Source: Arsenophonus nasoniae DSM 15247 (lineage in GTDB: Bacteria; Pseudomonadota; Gammaproteobacteria; Enterobacterales; Enterobacteriaceae). From it: a stretch of 64,000 bases of DNA. This document shows positions 52,752 through 61,797 of the stretch, one piece after another (position 1 is the first letter of the stretch; the number at the start of each line of letters is the position of its first letter). The translations under genes and the position numbers were made by a program. Below the pieces are notes generated by a model. The model was given only the letters and a program-made list of their open reading frames with translations. It did no database searches and was not told the origin of the DNA. The DNA is taken from positions 22,068-86,067 of the forward strand of contig NZ_AUCC01000006.1 in assembly GCF_000429565.1 (NCBI RefSeq), written 5' to 3'.

Positions 52752-52776
52752 CTATTTAAGAAGGAATATTTTAACT

Positions 52777-54012
52777 ATGCAATCGTTTGATGTGGTTATT
52801 GTGGGTGGTGGTATGGTTGGCCTTGCTCTAGCTTGTGGATTGAGCGGCAGTGGTATGAGGATTGCCATTATTGAAAATTCACCCCCGCATCATCAATTTG
52901 ATCCGCAACAGACTCCTTCGCTTAGAGTGTCCGCTATTAATGCAGCGAGTCAGAAATTACTCGATCATTTAGGCGTTTGGCAAACAATCGTGCAAAAAAG
53001 AGTTGGTAGTTATCAGCACATGGAGGTTTGGCAGCAGGATAGCTTTGGTCATATTGAATTTGATGCCCAGGATCATTATTTACCCGGTCTCGGACATATC
53101 ATTGAAAATTCGATTATGCGCGGATCTTTATGGCAACAGGCTCAATCAAGCACAGATATTACCTTATTCACAGAGAGTAGATTGAAAAAAGTTGCTTGGG
53201 GTGAGAATGAAGTATTTATGACTTTTGATAATGAGCAGATGTTGACGGCAAGGTTAGTTGTTGGTGCGGATGGGGCAAAATCATGGCTAAGGGAAAAAGC
53301 GGATATTCCACTTAGCTTTTGGGATTATGAACATACGGCATTAATCGCCACCATTCGAACTGAGCTGCCCCATATACATACTGCTCGTCAATCTTTTCAT
53401 AGCGATAGCATTTTAGCTTTTTTACCGTTACACGATCCTTATCTTTGCTCAATTGTTTGGTCAATGCCGGCAATGCAAGCGCATAGACGCTTGGATTTAG
53501 AAGTTTCTGCCTTTGAAAAAGAGTTAAGCGTAGCTTTAGATATGCGCCTCGGTTTTTGTCAGTTAATTAGTGAGCGGCAGATTTTTCCACTGATTGGCCA
53601 GTATGCACGAAATTTCGCCGGTCAACGTATCGCCTTAATAGGTGATGCAGCCCACACGATACATCCTTTAGCAGGGCAAGGGGTAAATTTAGGCTTTATG
53701 GATGTTGCAGAGTTGATTGGGCAATTACGACGTTTAAATAGCGCAGGTAAAGATATTGGGCAGTATCTTTATCTACAAAGTTATGAACGTAAACGTAAAT
53801 ATAGCGCTGTAATGATGTTGGCTGGTATGCAGGGGTTGCGCCAATTATTTGAAGGCCATAATCCAATCAAAAAAATGATTCGTGATGTTGGATTACTGTT
53901 GACGAATAAAGTACCAGGCATAAAACCAAAGTTGCTAAGTTATGCGTTAGGATCACATGATATGCCTGAATGGTTAGCAAAGGTGACGACAAACTCCTCA
54001 GAGATAGTGTAA
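52777..54012 (+). CDS. ubiI: UbiI (VisC), ubiquinone C5-hydroxylating FAD monooxygenase
   Basis: Paralogue of the preceding gene that hydroxylates the ring at C5 in aerobic ubiquinone synthesis. It has 411 residues (E. coli 400). Seen: VVIVGGGMVGLALACGLSGS, LRVSAINAASQKLLDHLGVW, LVVGADGAKSWLREKADIPL and the GDAAHTIHPLAGQGVNLGFM motif for flavin binding. It lies 25 bases after ubiH. Retention of both enzymes fits an aerobic respiratory chain. Confidence 0.94.
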   Translation: MQSFDVVIVGGGMVGLALACGLSGSGMRIAIIENSPPHHQFDPQQTPSLRVSAINAASQKLLDHLGVWQTIVQKRVGSYQHMEVWQQDSFGHIEFDAQDHYLPGLGHIIENSIMRGSLWQQAQSSTDITLFTESRLKKVAWGENEVFMTFDNEQMLTARLVVGADGAKSWLREKADIPLSFWDYEHTALIATIRTELPHIHTARQSFHSDSILAFLPLHDPYLCSIVWSMPAMQAHRRLDLEVSAFEKELSVALDMRLGFCQLISERQIFPLIGQYARNFAGQRIALIGDAAHTIHPLAGQGVNLGFMDVAELIGQLRRLNSAGKDIGQYLYLQSYERKRKYSAVMMLAGMQGLRQLFEGHNPIKKMIRDVGLLLTNKVPGIKPKLLSYALGSHDMPEWLAKVTTNSSEIV

Positions 54013-54215
54013 ATTATCGCTGCATTCTTCCTAATCTATCGTTTTATAGGAAATAATTCTGCCGGCTTGAATAGTTATTTCAATTAATTCAGTAAGTTTG
54101 TCTATTATTTTGCCATGTCGCGGCTCTTTTTAGGGTTAATGTGTTACCTCCATCCATAGGTATTTTGATTTAACAACTTAATTTGTCTATACCTATTAAT
54201 GAGGAATACAAAGCA

Positions 54216-55316
54216 ATGACGGTAAAACAGACTGCATTATATGATCAGCACTTGGCGTGCAATGCAACGATGATTGATTTTCATGGTTGGATGATGCCAT
54301 TGCATTATGGCTCTCAAATTGATGAACACCATGCTGTTCGTACGGCCGCTGGCATGTTTGATATTTCTTATCAGACAATTATTGATCTACATGGTGAATT
54401 GTGTCGAGATTTTTTACGTTATTTATTAGCCAATGATGTAGCAAAACTGAAAGAGCCCGGTGAAGCGCTCTACACTGGTATGTTAAATGCTTCTGGCGGC
54501 GTGATCGATGATTTAGTTGTCTACTATTTTGATGATGACTACTATCGTTTAATTGCTAATTCCGCCACGCGGCAAAAAGATTTAGCTTGGATCAATGAAC
54601 ATATTAAAAATTATCTAATTGATGTGCAGGTACGTGATGATTTGGCATTCATTGCGATACAGGGGCCAGATGCGCAACAAAAAGTGCAATCTCTGCTTGA
54701 TGAACAACAGAAAATCGCGGTTATTAATATGCCACTTTTTCATGGTAAACAGATCAATGACTGGTTTATTACTACTGTAGGTTATACCGGCGAATTAGGT
54801 TATGAGATAGCACTACCGAAAGAGCAAGCTGTCAATTTTTGGCAAAAATTACTTGATTTAAATATTAAGCCGGCAGGATTGGCGGCGCGTGATACTCTTC
54901 GTCTGGAAGCGGGGATGAATTTTTATGGACAAGAAATGAATGAATTGGTATCACCACTGGCTGCTAATATGGAATGGACAATTGCTTGGCAGCCGGAAGA
55001 GCGCGATTTTATCGGACGAGAGGCGTTAGAAAGGCAACGTCAGGTAGGTACAGAAAAATTGGTTGGTTTAGTGATGCGTGATAGAGGGACATTGCAGGCT
55101 GATTTACCGGTTCGTTTTATTGATACGGCAGGTAAGTTGTGTCAAGGGATCATCACCAGTGGCACATTTTCGCCAACCCTAGGGTTGAGTATTGCGTTAG
55201 CACGAGTACCATTGAATATTGGCATGCAAGCAGTTGTGCAAATAAAAAAACATGAGATGCCAGTCCAGGTTGTAAAACCTAGCTTTGTTCGTTATGGCAA
55301 AGCATTAATTAACTAA
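54216..55316 (+). CDS. gcvT: GcvT, glycine cleavage system T-protein
   Basis: Aminomethyltransferase moving the methylene group from lipoyl-H-protein to tetrahydrofolate. It has 366 residues (E. coli 364). Seen: [70 protein letters not shown] and [12 protein letters not shown]. The motif following GMFD reads ISYQTIIDL where E. coli has VSHMTIVDL. GAGGA precedes the ATG at 54216; the frame extends 11 codons further through a TTG. gcvH and gcvP, which normally follow, are not in the window. Confidence 0.94.
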   Translation: MTVKQTALYDQHLACNATMIDFHGWMMPLHYGSQIDEHHAVRTAAGMFDISYQTIIDLHGELCRDFLRYLLANDVAKLKEPGEALYTGMLNASGGVIDDLVVYYFDDDYYRLIANSATRQKDLAWINEHIKNYLIDVQVRDDLAFIAIQGPDAQQKVQSLLDEQQKIAVINMPLFHGKQINDWFITTVGYTGELGYEIALPKEQAVNFWQKLLDLNIKPAGLAARDTLRLEAGMNFYGQEMNELVSPLAANMEWTIAWQPEERDFIGREALERQRQVGTEKLVGLVMRDRGTLQADLPVRFIDTAGKLCQGIITSGTFSPTLGLSIALARVPLNIGMQAVVQIKKHEMPVQVVKPSFVRYGKALIN

Positions 55317-55669
55317 AGTTATTTTATTTTTTACGTTTTTTTATTAAAAATTAGTAGATAAACAATAATAAAATGGCAACGAACATAATTAGATAAATAC
55401 TACTTTAATCAATTATTTCAATTTAATAAAATCAGATATAATTAATGACAGTTGTTATTGATTACATTGTAATTATTCGTGATAAAATGCAAATTAAAAT
55501 AAACAGCAGAATAAAATATGATGTTGGTGATCAGCGGATTGAGTTTTTATAGCAATTGTAGGGTAATTGTCTTATTTATTTAAATTTAAATGTTTTTATT
55601 AGATTATTTTTGCTAGCTTAAAATGAATATTATTTATATAAATTTATCATTAATAAATATGGAGTGTTT
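55317..55669. other. AT-rich gap after gcvT
   Basis: About 350 bases where gcvH would begin in E. coli. Very AT-rich; no trace of gcvH, no clear terminator and no RNA gene is recognised. It presumably carries the promoter of the following unknown gene, which has GGAG five bases before its ATG. Confidence 0.5.
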
Positions 55670-56527
55670 ATGAGTGAAATAAATATGGAAGAGCAATATA
55701 AAAAACTAATTGATTGGATTAAATCGTTAAAACCAGTATCTGCATCATTAAACGAAGACTATGTTAATGACTCAAAACTTACAGTATCGACAGGGGATAT
55801 TATTGGCGCTCATCAAGATAAAGATTTGATTATTGCTCAACAACTTAATGAAATGACTAGAGATGGAAAATCAACGGATATTACAGCCGAAAAATTAGCG
55901 GAATCGCCAGCCAATGGTCTTGCTATTATAAGTACCATAGCAATGGGTGGTATTGGTTATGATCCACAAAAAGCTAGCATGCCAGGTAATTCCGAAGCAT
56001 ATATAACTTATGCCGAAGAAATGAAAAAAAATGTGCTAATGATGGTGGAAGAAGATAAGTTACTTGATCTTAATTATCGAGAAGAGAATTATGATGATCT
56101 CATTGATAAGATTGTGGATATATATGATAGTATTACTGGTGCTGATAAGCAGAAAATTAAAAATTCTGTTACTCAGTTAGCTAAAGCTGCATTATCTTAT
56201 TCTGAACAAAAAAATGACAGTGTATTATTTACCCAAGGTGTTATCGCATCGGCAAATAAAGATGATGTCAAATTTTATATAAATTCTTCGCATATTCTAT
56301 TTGAAAGACAGACAGGCAAAACTAAAAGTGAGCCTACGGATAAATATGTTTCTCGCATACAAATAAAAAGTATTGTGCTAAAAATGCATACTTTTATTTA
56401 TGACAAGAAAATTGCTGAAATTCTACTTGATACGACCAGAAGTGATTTAGAAGAATGGATAAGAAAAATGAAAACAAAAGCAAAAGATAATAAAGAAGTA
56501 ATGAACTACTGTTTTGGTAATAAATAA
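55670..56527 (+). CDS. unknown protein, member 1 of a local paralogue pair
   Basis: I do not recognise this 285-residue protein. It is acidic to neutral, with no signal peptide or membrane span, except a mildly hydrophobic stretch GLAIISTIAMGGIGYDP. Its second half aligns with the next gene: YDDLIDKIVDIYDSI / YKDILEKVLQQYQNI, DSVLFTQGVIAS / NGILFTHTVLSS, VKFYINSSHILFE / IRLYLYSAEIKIS, RIQIKSIVLKM / KIEISKIELKF. The pair is therefore a tandem duplication. ATG at 55670 has GGAG upstream; a GTG two codons before is less likely. Its place next to toxin remnants suggests acquired DNA; no function is assigned. Confidence 0.6.
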   Translation: MSEINMEEQYKKLIDWIKSLKPVSASLNEDYVNDSKLTVSTGDIIGAHQDKDLIIAQQLNEMTRDGKSTDITAEKLAESPANGLAIISTIAMGGIGYDPQKASMPGNSEAYITYAEEMKKNVLMMVEEDKLLDLNYREENYDDLIDKIVDIYDSITGADKQKIKNSVTQLAKAALSYSEQKNDSVLFTQGVIASANKDDVKFYINSSHILFERQTGKTKSEPTDKYVSRIQIKSIVLKMHTFIYDKKIAEILLDTTRSDLEEWIRKMKTKAKDNKEVMNYCFGNK

Positions 56528-56618
56528 TAAATCTCATCTTTTCTTATTTTTACTTACTGTTAAGCGTAAAAATTAATTATTCTTGACCATATTACATCCT
56601 AATAAAAAAGGATATTTT

Positions 56619-57455
56619 ATGAAAATATTTAAAGATAAAAAATTATATTCAATTCTTAGTGGTGCATATAATTCTATTCTTAATAACTATATAATTAAAA
56701 ATGAACATTCAAAATCAGATTTAGTGACTAGTGGAGCAATTGCCGTTGGTAATGATATAGAAAAGGTATTAGCAGAAGAATATTTATTAAAAGAGATGCA
56801 TAGTAATAATGAAATAGAAAAATTATTATCAACATTAACTGATTATCCACAACACTTTGTAACATCTTATCTCTCTTTTATTAAGGAAATTTGTGATTGG
56901 GATCCGCTTGATCCAAATAAAAAAAATAATGATGAAAATTACCATAAATATCTTTCAATACTCTTATCTAGTAGTATGTTTCTAGTCGAAACTTCATCTA
57001 ATCATAAAATTTATTATGATAATAATAATTATAAAGATATATTAGAAAAAGTATTACAGCAATATCAAAATATATCAGAGCAAGTAAAACAATATATCAA
57101 TTCATCATTAAAGACACTGGTAAATCATTCTATTTCGAATATTACTGACAAAAATAATGGTATTTTGTTTACTCATACTGTATTAAGCTCAGAATCTAAT
57201 GTTATAAGATTATATTTATATTCAGCTGAAATAAAAATATCTTATGATGAAGAGAACAAAAAATATAAGCCTGTTGAGGAATCAGAGCAGAAAATTGAGA
57301 TATCAAAAATAGAACTTAAATTTTTAAATTCGACGTTATCTCATGATGATATAAAGCTAATTATTGGTCTTCGATTTGTTGTTCTTTCTGATTGGTTGAC
57401 ACAGCATAATATGCTACCTAAAAAAACAAATCATAAATCATGTATAGATTGGTAG
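56619..57455 (+). CDS. unknown protein, member 2 of a local paralogue pair
   Basis: Unrecognised 278-residue protein, diverged tandem paralogue of the gene ending at 56527. It is rich in Asn, Lys and Ile, as expected from strong AT pressure. A helix-rich first half is followed by a section of alternating beta-like segments (NGILFTHTVLSS, VIRLYLYSAEIKISY, QKIEISKIELKFL). AAGGA stands six bases before the ATG at 56619; an upstream TTG in frame is less likely. Low sequence identity to member 1 implies an old duplication or relaxed selection. Confidence 0.6.
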   Translation: MKIFKDKKLYSILSGAYNSILNNYIIKNEHSKSDLVTSGAIAVGNDIEKVLAEEYLLKEMHSNNEIEKLLSTLTDYPQHFVTSYLSFIKEICDWDPLDPNKKNNDENYHKYLSILLSSSMFLVETSSNHKIYYDNNNYKDILEKVLQQYQNISEQVKQYINSSLKTLVNHSISNITDKNNGILFTHTVLSSESNVIRLYLYSAEIKISYDEENKKYKPVEESEQKIEISKIELKFLNSTLSHDDIKLIIGLRFVVLSDWLTQHNMLPKKTNHKSCIDW

Positions 57456-57695
57456 TATATAAAAAATAGTAATCAGTGTATTTGTAATATAAAAAATAAT
57501 TATTAATAAATTTTATAAATGCTATAAAGTAACTAATAGAAATAATATCGAATTTAAATTTAAAGTTATCTAAGCAGTAATTGATTGTTACTTATATAGT
57601 TAGGTAATGTATCATTAGAGCAAGATTTATTGTTATGTTTTGTAACACTATTTTGTATGTAAGATTTATACTGTTATTTAATCAAGGAAAGTATA

Positions 57696-58022
57696 ATTAC
57701 TTCTCAAACTAACAATTATGGTAAAACATCAGATGAATCTCTAGACGAATTGTTTCAATCATATTCACATTCTAAACCATTAATGACAGATTGTGTTTTT
57801 GGTGATGAACTTGATAAATTGTTCGTAAAGGAGATAACCGAATCAGCACTACAAATGGTAGATAATATTGACAAAATAGCTAATATTTTGACTGATGCTA
57901 CAGTTACTTTTACTGCTAGTAATGAAAGCGTAGTAGCAATAATGAGTAATATTATTCAGACAGAATCAGAAGCTATTATTTCCCTTGCAACTGTAATTAC
58001 TCCAATATTAAAAATGAATTAA
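57696..58022 (+). CDS. small unknown protein with no ATG start
   Basis: The open frame from 57663 to 58022 contains no suitable ATG near its beginning. An AAGGA box (57684-57688) is followed seven bases later by ATT at 57696, giving a 108-residue protein; TTG at 57750 would give 90 residues. The sequence is helical, with FVKEITESALQMVDNIDKIA and repeated Ala/Ile/Ser-rich segments to the end. A hairpin follows the stop. Either ATT is used as a start or an original ATG has been lost. Unrecognised. Confidence 0.45.
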   Translation: MTSQTNNYGKTSDESLDELFQSYSHSKPLMTDCVFGDELDKLFVKEITESALQMVDNIDKIANILTDATVTFTASNESVVAIMSNIIQTESEAIISLATVITPILKMN

Positions 58023-58049
58023 CAGCAATAACCGATATTTTTTCTCATA

Positions 58050-58101
58050 CCAGTAATAATAGCGCTAGAGCTATATCTTAGCGCTATTGTTATTGGTTTC
58101 T
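58050..58101 (+). terminator. long hairpin terminator after the small unknown gene
   Basis: Eighteen-base arms, 58050-58067 (CCAGTAATAATAGCGCTA) and 58079-58096 (TAGCGCTATTGTTATTGG), pair with two imperfect positions, followed by TTTC. It starts 28 bases after the preceding stop. Confidence 0.7.
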
Positions 58102-58334
58102 TGCCTATTTTAGTCCAATTTAATCAAAGTGAGAATGATGTGAAAGAGATGTAGGGATGAATATTATTCTGTTATGTCGCGAATTATTATTTTATGATTT
58201 AGCGTTATTTTCCGATAAGCATTCATGACTTTATGCAAGTATCAGGTTGTTATGATCTAAAATATATATCTTTGTAATTATTAAAATTATTAAACAAAAT
58301 AATTTATATAGCATATATGTGTTTAATATTAATA

Positions 58335-58776
58335 ATAACGTTGCCTCAGGTTTGATAGTAAATAGCCAGACTAAATAACATTAGTGCAATTTGCAGTAGT
58401 TGCGAATAAATTTCGCGTTGCTTATGGTCATGAAAATAGATAACAACAGGAAAAACACATTAGATCGTAGTTTGCATGCTAAATAGCACAAGGAGGGTGA
58501 AATTACTGCTATATTGACGGCTCCTTATTATCAAGCAACAGAAATTGGCAAGTCATACCCAAAACTTTTTATAGAGTTATTAAAGGTTTTACATTGAAAA
58601 GAAATTGAAGTAAAACAGATACGTCTCTTCAAACTATCTAATATTAACCAGCTGACTGAAGTAATGGTGAAATCAACGCGTTAATGAAAGTCATTTTGGA
58701 TCATTAAACTGTAATGCTATAGTCAGCAATTGTGATGCTGCTTTGGTTTTTACCGATGAAATGAATAAAATAACTT
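58335..58776 (+). pseudogene. remnant of a C80 toxin autoprotease domain
   Basis: Several frames with stops and shifts give, in order, VASGLI, TLVQFAVVANKFRVAYGHEN, a segment H-stop-IVVCML, EVKQIRLFKLSN and CDAALVFTDEMNK. These parallel IVSGLIA, TILLQFDIATKKRRLAYGRH, RWIVVGHG, NKIVLMGCELA and DADIIAYTNDLF of the live C80 domain in the toxin at 34073. Tryptophan has become a stop and the His and Cys sites are gone. It is a dead copy, embedded in ~780 bases without a live gene between the terminator at 58101 and ygfZ. Confidence 0.7.
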
Positions 58777-58876
58777 AATTAAGCACCAATTTTATAATAG
58801 CGTTGTTTTCAAAACACCCGTTTTGCTATATGAAAAGTGCTCAACTGAATAAATTTATTAGCAACCAACGGATATG

Positions 58877-59863
58877 CTATTCCTCTTCCGTCAATAAATA
58901 AGGCAAGGGTTGAATAGTCAGTTGGCTTTGTTCTTCTCCGGCCACACGGAAAACACTCTCTTTAGCCATATCATTATTCATAACGACTTGAACACTAATA
59001 AAACCCTTTGCTAAATTAACAGCAGCCAATACTGTTCCAGTGCGCCGCCAGTTATCACCGATTTTCCATTCAATAGCTTCTCCGGTTTTTGGCAACGTAT
59101 TTGCTGTCCCTGCTAACCAAAACATGGCGCGCTTATTGGCACCGCGATATTTTGCTCGAGCGACCGTTTCCTGCCCGCTGTAGCAGCCTTTGTGAAAACT
59201 GATGCTGGCGGGTAATGCTTGTAGATTAACGGCTTGTGGAATAAATTGTTCACTATTCTCAACATCAATATTAGCAATACCGGCGGCAATATCGAAAGCT
59301 AGCCATTGCTGACTATCACCATGCTGGGGGAAATGCTTTGTCAATTCAGTAGCAGTCGCGCTATCGGTAACAATTAAAAAACGTTCGGATGGTACACTAA
59401 AGTGTAGTAAAGTCGTTTGCTCAAGATGTATAACTGCTTTTTCCTGATCGGGTAATTGAGAAAAGTGGTTGTTTAATCTGTCGCGAGCCCCTTGGCCGGC
59501 AACACCTAACAACATAATATTAGGCTGTTGGCTGAGTGTTATTTGCGAGAAAACTGCGTATTTTTTCAGTTCACTCAGTTGTTTTGCTGCCACGCTGGTA
59601 CGTAAAATATAACCAAAGCCTTCGTTATAATGAAATAAACGTAGTGTGCTCCACATTTTTCCTTTGGCATCACAGTGGGCGGTGAGTATATGTTGTTGTG
59701 GCGTTAACGTGGTAATATCGGCGGTTAATTGACCCTGTAAATATTTTTCGGCATCGACTCCTGTTGCTGTGATGAAACTCCAGTCGTTAAGTGTCATTAA
59801 GGTTAGTGGTAATTGATGCTCTGTTTTGCCAATCGTGGGTGTAAATTTATTTAGGCTTATCAT
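58877..59863 (-). CDS. ygfZ: YgfZ, folate-dependent iron-sulfur cluster repair protein
   Basis: Tetrahydrofolate-binding protein of the GcvT-like fold that supports Fe-S enzymes such as MiaB. It has 328 residues (E. coli 326). Seen: the family signature KGCYSGQETVARAKYRGANK with its essential cysteine, and GVDAEKYLQGQLTADI, AHCDAKGKMWSTLRLF near the N-terminus. It diverges from sdhE, as in E. coli. Confidence 0.95.
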   Translation of the reverse strand: MISLNKFTPTIGKTEHQLPLTLMTLNDWSFITATGVDAEKYLQGQLTADITTLTPQQHILTAHCDAKGKMWSTLRLFHYNEGFGYILRTSVAAKQLSELKKYAVFSQITLSQQPNIMLLGVAGQGARDRLNNHFSQLPDQEKAVIHLEQTTLLHFSVPSERFLIVTDSATATELTKHFPQHGDSQQWLAFDIAAGIANIDVENSEQFIPQAVNLQALPASISFHKGCYSGQETVARAKYRGANKRAMFWLAGTANTLPKTGEAIEWKIGDNWRRTGTVLAAVNLAKGFISVQVVMNNDMAKESVFRVAGEEQSQLTIQPLPYLLTEEE

Positions 59864-60122
59864 GTGTTCATCCGTTAGTAACCTGGATAAGAGTAGTCAT
59901 AATGGTAAAATAGCTAGCTGACAAAGCAAGTAATATTATCAAAATTAACTAACAAAGTTTATGTCGAATAATTTTTCTATATAAAGTTTTTAGTTAGTGA
60001 TTAGTTGTGGTTTTTACAAAAATGTTACTTAAATCATTTCGATATTGATTAGAATTTGCTACGCTAAATTCTGATATGGAAACAAAAATTATTCACAAAA
60101 GTATTTAAGGTTATTTTATCTT

Positions 60123-60389
60123 ATGGATATCAATCATAAACCCAGGATCCACTGGGCATGTCGCAGAGGAATGCGTGAGTTGGACATCGCCATTATGCCT
60201 TTTTTTGAGTATGAATATGATTCACTCACAGAGGATGAGAAATGTCTGTTTGTTCGTTTACTAGAGTGTGCAGATCCTGATTTGTTCAACTGGTTGATGA
60301 ATCATGGGCGTCCTGATGATGATGGTCTTTATCATATGATTCAATTGATACAGAGTAGAAATAAACAACGTGGTTCTTTGGAAATTTAA
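60123..60389 (+). CDS. sdhE: SdhE, flavinator/assembly factor for succinate dehydrogenase
   Basis: Small protein (88 residues) that promotes covalent FAD attachment to SdhA and FrdA. Seen: the conserved [15 protein letters not shown] (RGxxE motif) and the helical [23 protein letters not shown] lies ten or so bases before the ATG. The next gene overlaps its end by 20 bases, matching the E. coli sdhE-ygfX pair. Confidence 0.95.
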   Translation: MDINHKPRIHWACRRGMRELDIAIMPFFEYEYDSLTEDEKCLFVRLLECADPDLFNWLMNHGRPDDDGLYHMIQLIQSRNKQRGSLEI

Positions 60390-60777
60390 TATCAATGTTT
60401 CGTGGCTGACGCAGCTTTTTTCAACGGGTGTTCATGTGGGAATTGGCTTGTTAGTTTTCTTTTCATCTTGGCCACCAAATAATCTGGTCACTTGGTTGAT
60501 AGCGACCTTATTGATTGTGGCAAGTTGGGTAAGGAGTCAAAAAAATATTAGTCGTTGTAAAGGTAGCATAGTTTTACTTAATGGTAATAAGATACAGTGG
60601 AAAAAAAGCGAATGGCTGATTGTTAAAAAACCTTGGTTTTGTTTTTTTGGTGTAAAACTTACTCTTCGTTCATGGCAATGTAATAAGCGGATTCGGTTAT
60701 GGATTGCTTCAGATAGTATGCCAGAAGAGGAATGGCGGAATTTAAATCAATTGCTGTTGCAGTACCCTGATATTTGA
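60370..60777 (+). CDS. ygfX: YgfX (CptA), inner-membrane partner of SdhE
   Basis: Two-span inner-membrane protein, 135 residues, paired with SdhE and in E. coli described as an inhibitor of FtsZ and MreB. It starts with GTG inside sdhE, giving [20 protein letters not shown], the family N-terminus. Hydrophobic spans lie at about 16-33 and 38-54. The soluble tail has [19 protein letters not shown] and [16 protein letters not shown], matching E. coli YgfX as I recall it. Confidence 0.9.
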   Translation: MVLWKFNINVSWLTQLFSTGVHVGIGLLVFFSSWPPNNLVTWLIATLLIVASWVRSQKNISRCKGSIVLLNGNKIQWKKSEWLIVKKPWFCFFGVKLTLRSWQCNKRIRLWIASDSMPEEEWRNLNQLLLQYPDI

Positions 60778-60792
60778 TATGAAATAGAAGCC

Positions 60793-61311
60793 TTATAATA
60801 AGGCTTCTATTTCATTTAATATTTGCATACACCACTGTTCTATTCGTTCGTCTGTTTGCTCGAATTGGTTGGTTTCATCAAGCGCTAACCCGACAAACTG
60901 GTTACCATCAGTGGTTAATGGTTTAAGGCTGCTAAAGTTATAGCCTGTTGTTGGCCAAAAACCGACAAATTTAACTTGCATTCTGGATAATTGTTGATAA
61001 AGCATACCTAGTGCATCAAGAAACCAATCGCCATAATCAATTTGATCACCTAAACCATATAGGGATACAATTTTGCCGGCGAGATTTAACGAACAGAGTT
61101 CATCCCAAATTGTTTGCCAATCTTCTTGTAGTTCGCCAAAATCCCAAGTAGGAATACCTAAAATTAAGATTTGATAATTTTCCATTAATTGCGGCGAAAT
61201 ATCTTTAATATTATATAAATCAACTAACTCTTCACCTAGATTATATTGGATTTTCTCTGCAACCATTTCGGTGTAGCAGGTACTGGAGCCATAAAAAAGA
61301 CCTATTTTCAT
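60793..61311 (-). CDS. fldB: FldB, flavodoxin 2
   Basis: FMN electron carrier, 172 residues (E. coli 173). Seen: the phosphate-binding loop [18 protein letters not shown], the first flavin loop [36 protein letters not shown] and [17 protein letters not shown]. Start at 61311 ([10 protein letters not shown]) fits the family; an in-frame ATG six codons upstream has no better ribosome site. It converges with ygfX, 15 bases away. Confidence 0.94.
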   Translation of the reverse strand: MKIGLFYGSSTCYTEMVAEKIQYNLGEELVDLYNIKDISPQLMENYQILILGIPTWDFGELQEDWQTIWDELCSLNLAGKIVSLYGLGDQIDYGDWFLDALGMLYQQLSRMQVKFVGFWPTTGYNFSSLKPLTTDGNQFVGLALDETNQFEQTDERIEQWCMQILNEIEALL

Positions 61312-61526
61312 TTTGCAACGGGTTGTCATCTTGCGAGTAATAATAAAGCATTATAGCAAAAAATTTTAAAAAAATATTGTAATTCAGTTAATTAAGGTTA
61401 ATTTATAGATATAACTATTAGTTATATTATTTCATTAACGTTAATAGATATGGCTGTTTTTTTGATATGCCTCATATTATCATCAATAAAGATAGAAAAT
61501 AATTATTTTTAACCTATTCTCTAATT

Positions 61527-61634
61527 AGTCCTTGCAATTTCTACGCCTTATTTGTTCATTTTATTCTTGTTAGATAGAGACTTTCCCTGGTGTTGTGTTT
61601 GATATGTTTGCCAGTTTAAACTGGCTTTTTTTTT
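61527..61634 (+). ncRNA. ArcZ-like small RNA
   Basis: TTTCCCTGGTGTTG at 61582-61595 equals the conserved seed of the Hfq-binding sRNA ArcZ (E. coli processed form begins GATTTCCCTGGTGTTGGCGC). About 15 bases later comes a perfect palindrome GCCAGTTTAAACTGGC (61610-61625) followed by T9, a typical sRNA terminator at the right distance. The 5' end is estimated from TATTCT at 61515-61520 and is uncertain. In E. coli arcZ lies near arcB, so the position is different here. ArcZ regulates rpoS and motility genes. Confidence 0.6.
61610..61634 (+). terminator. perfect palindromic terminator with T9
   Basis: A 16-base perfect palindrome (61610-61625) is followed by nine T. No coding gene on the plus strand precedes it within 800 bases, which by itself suggests an untranslated transcript ends here. 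Confidence 0.9.
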
Positions 61635-61797
61635 ATGTTATTTGCCATTTTATATAGTATTTAATATTGCTATTTTTAGATAATGCGATAAAAAACCAGA
61701 TCTTGATCAGTTAAAAAGAAAGTTTGCGATCTGGTTTTAAGTTAATTTGCTAAATGGCAATCTATTTCGTTATTAATAACGCATGGTTAACGCTTAT

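Noticed and set aside
61590..61606. GcvB R1-like GU-rich segment (TGTTGTGTTTG)
   Set aside because: The match is short and the preceding TTTCCCTGGTGTTG plus terminator spacing fit ArcZ better.
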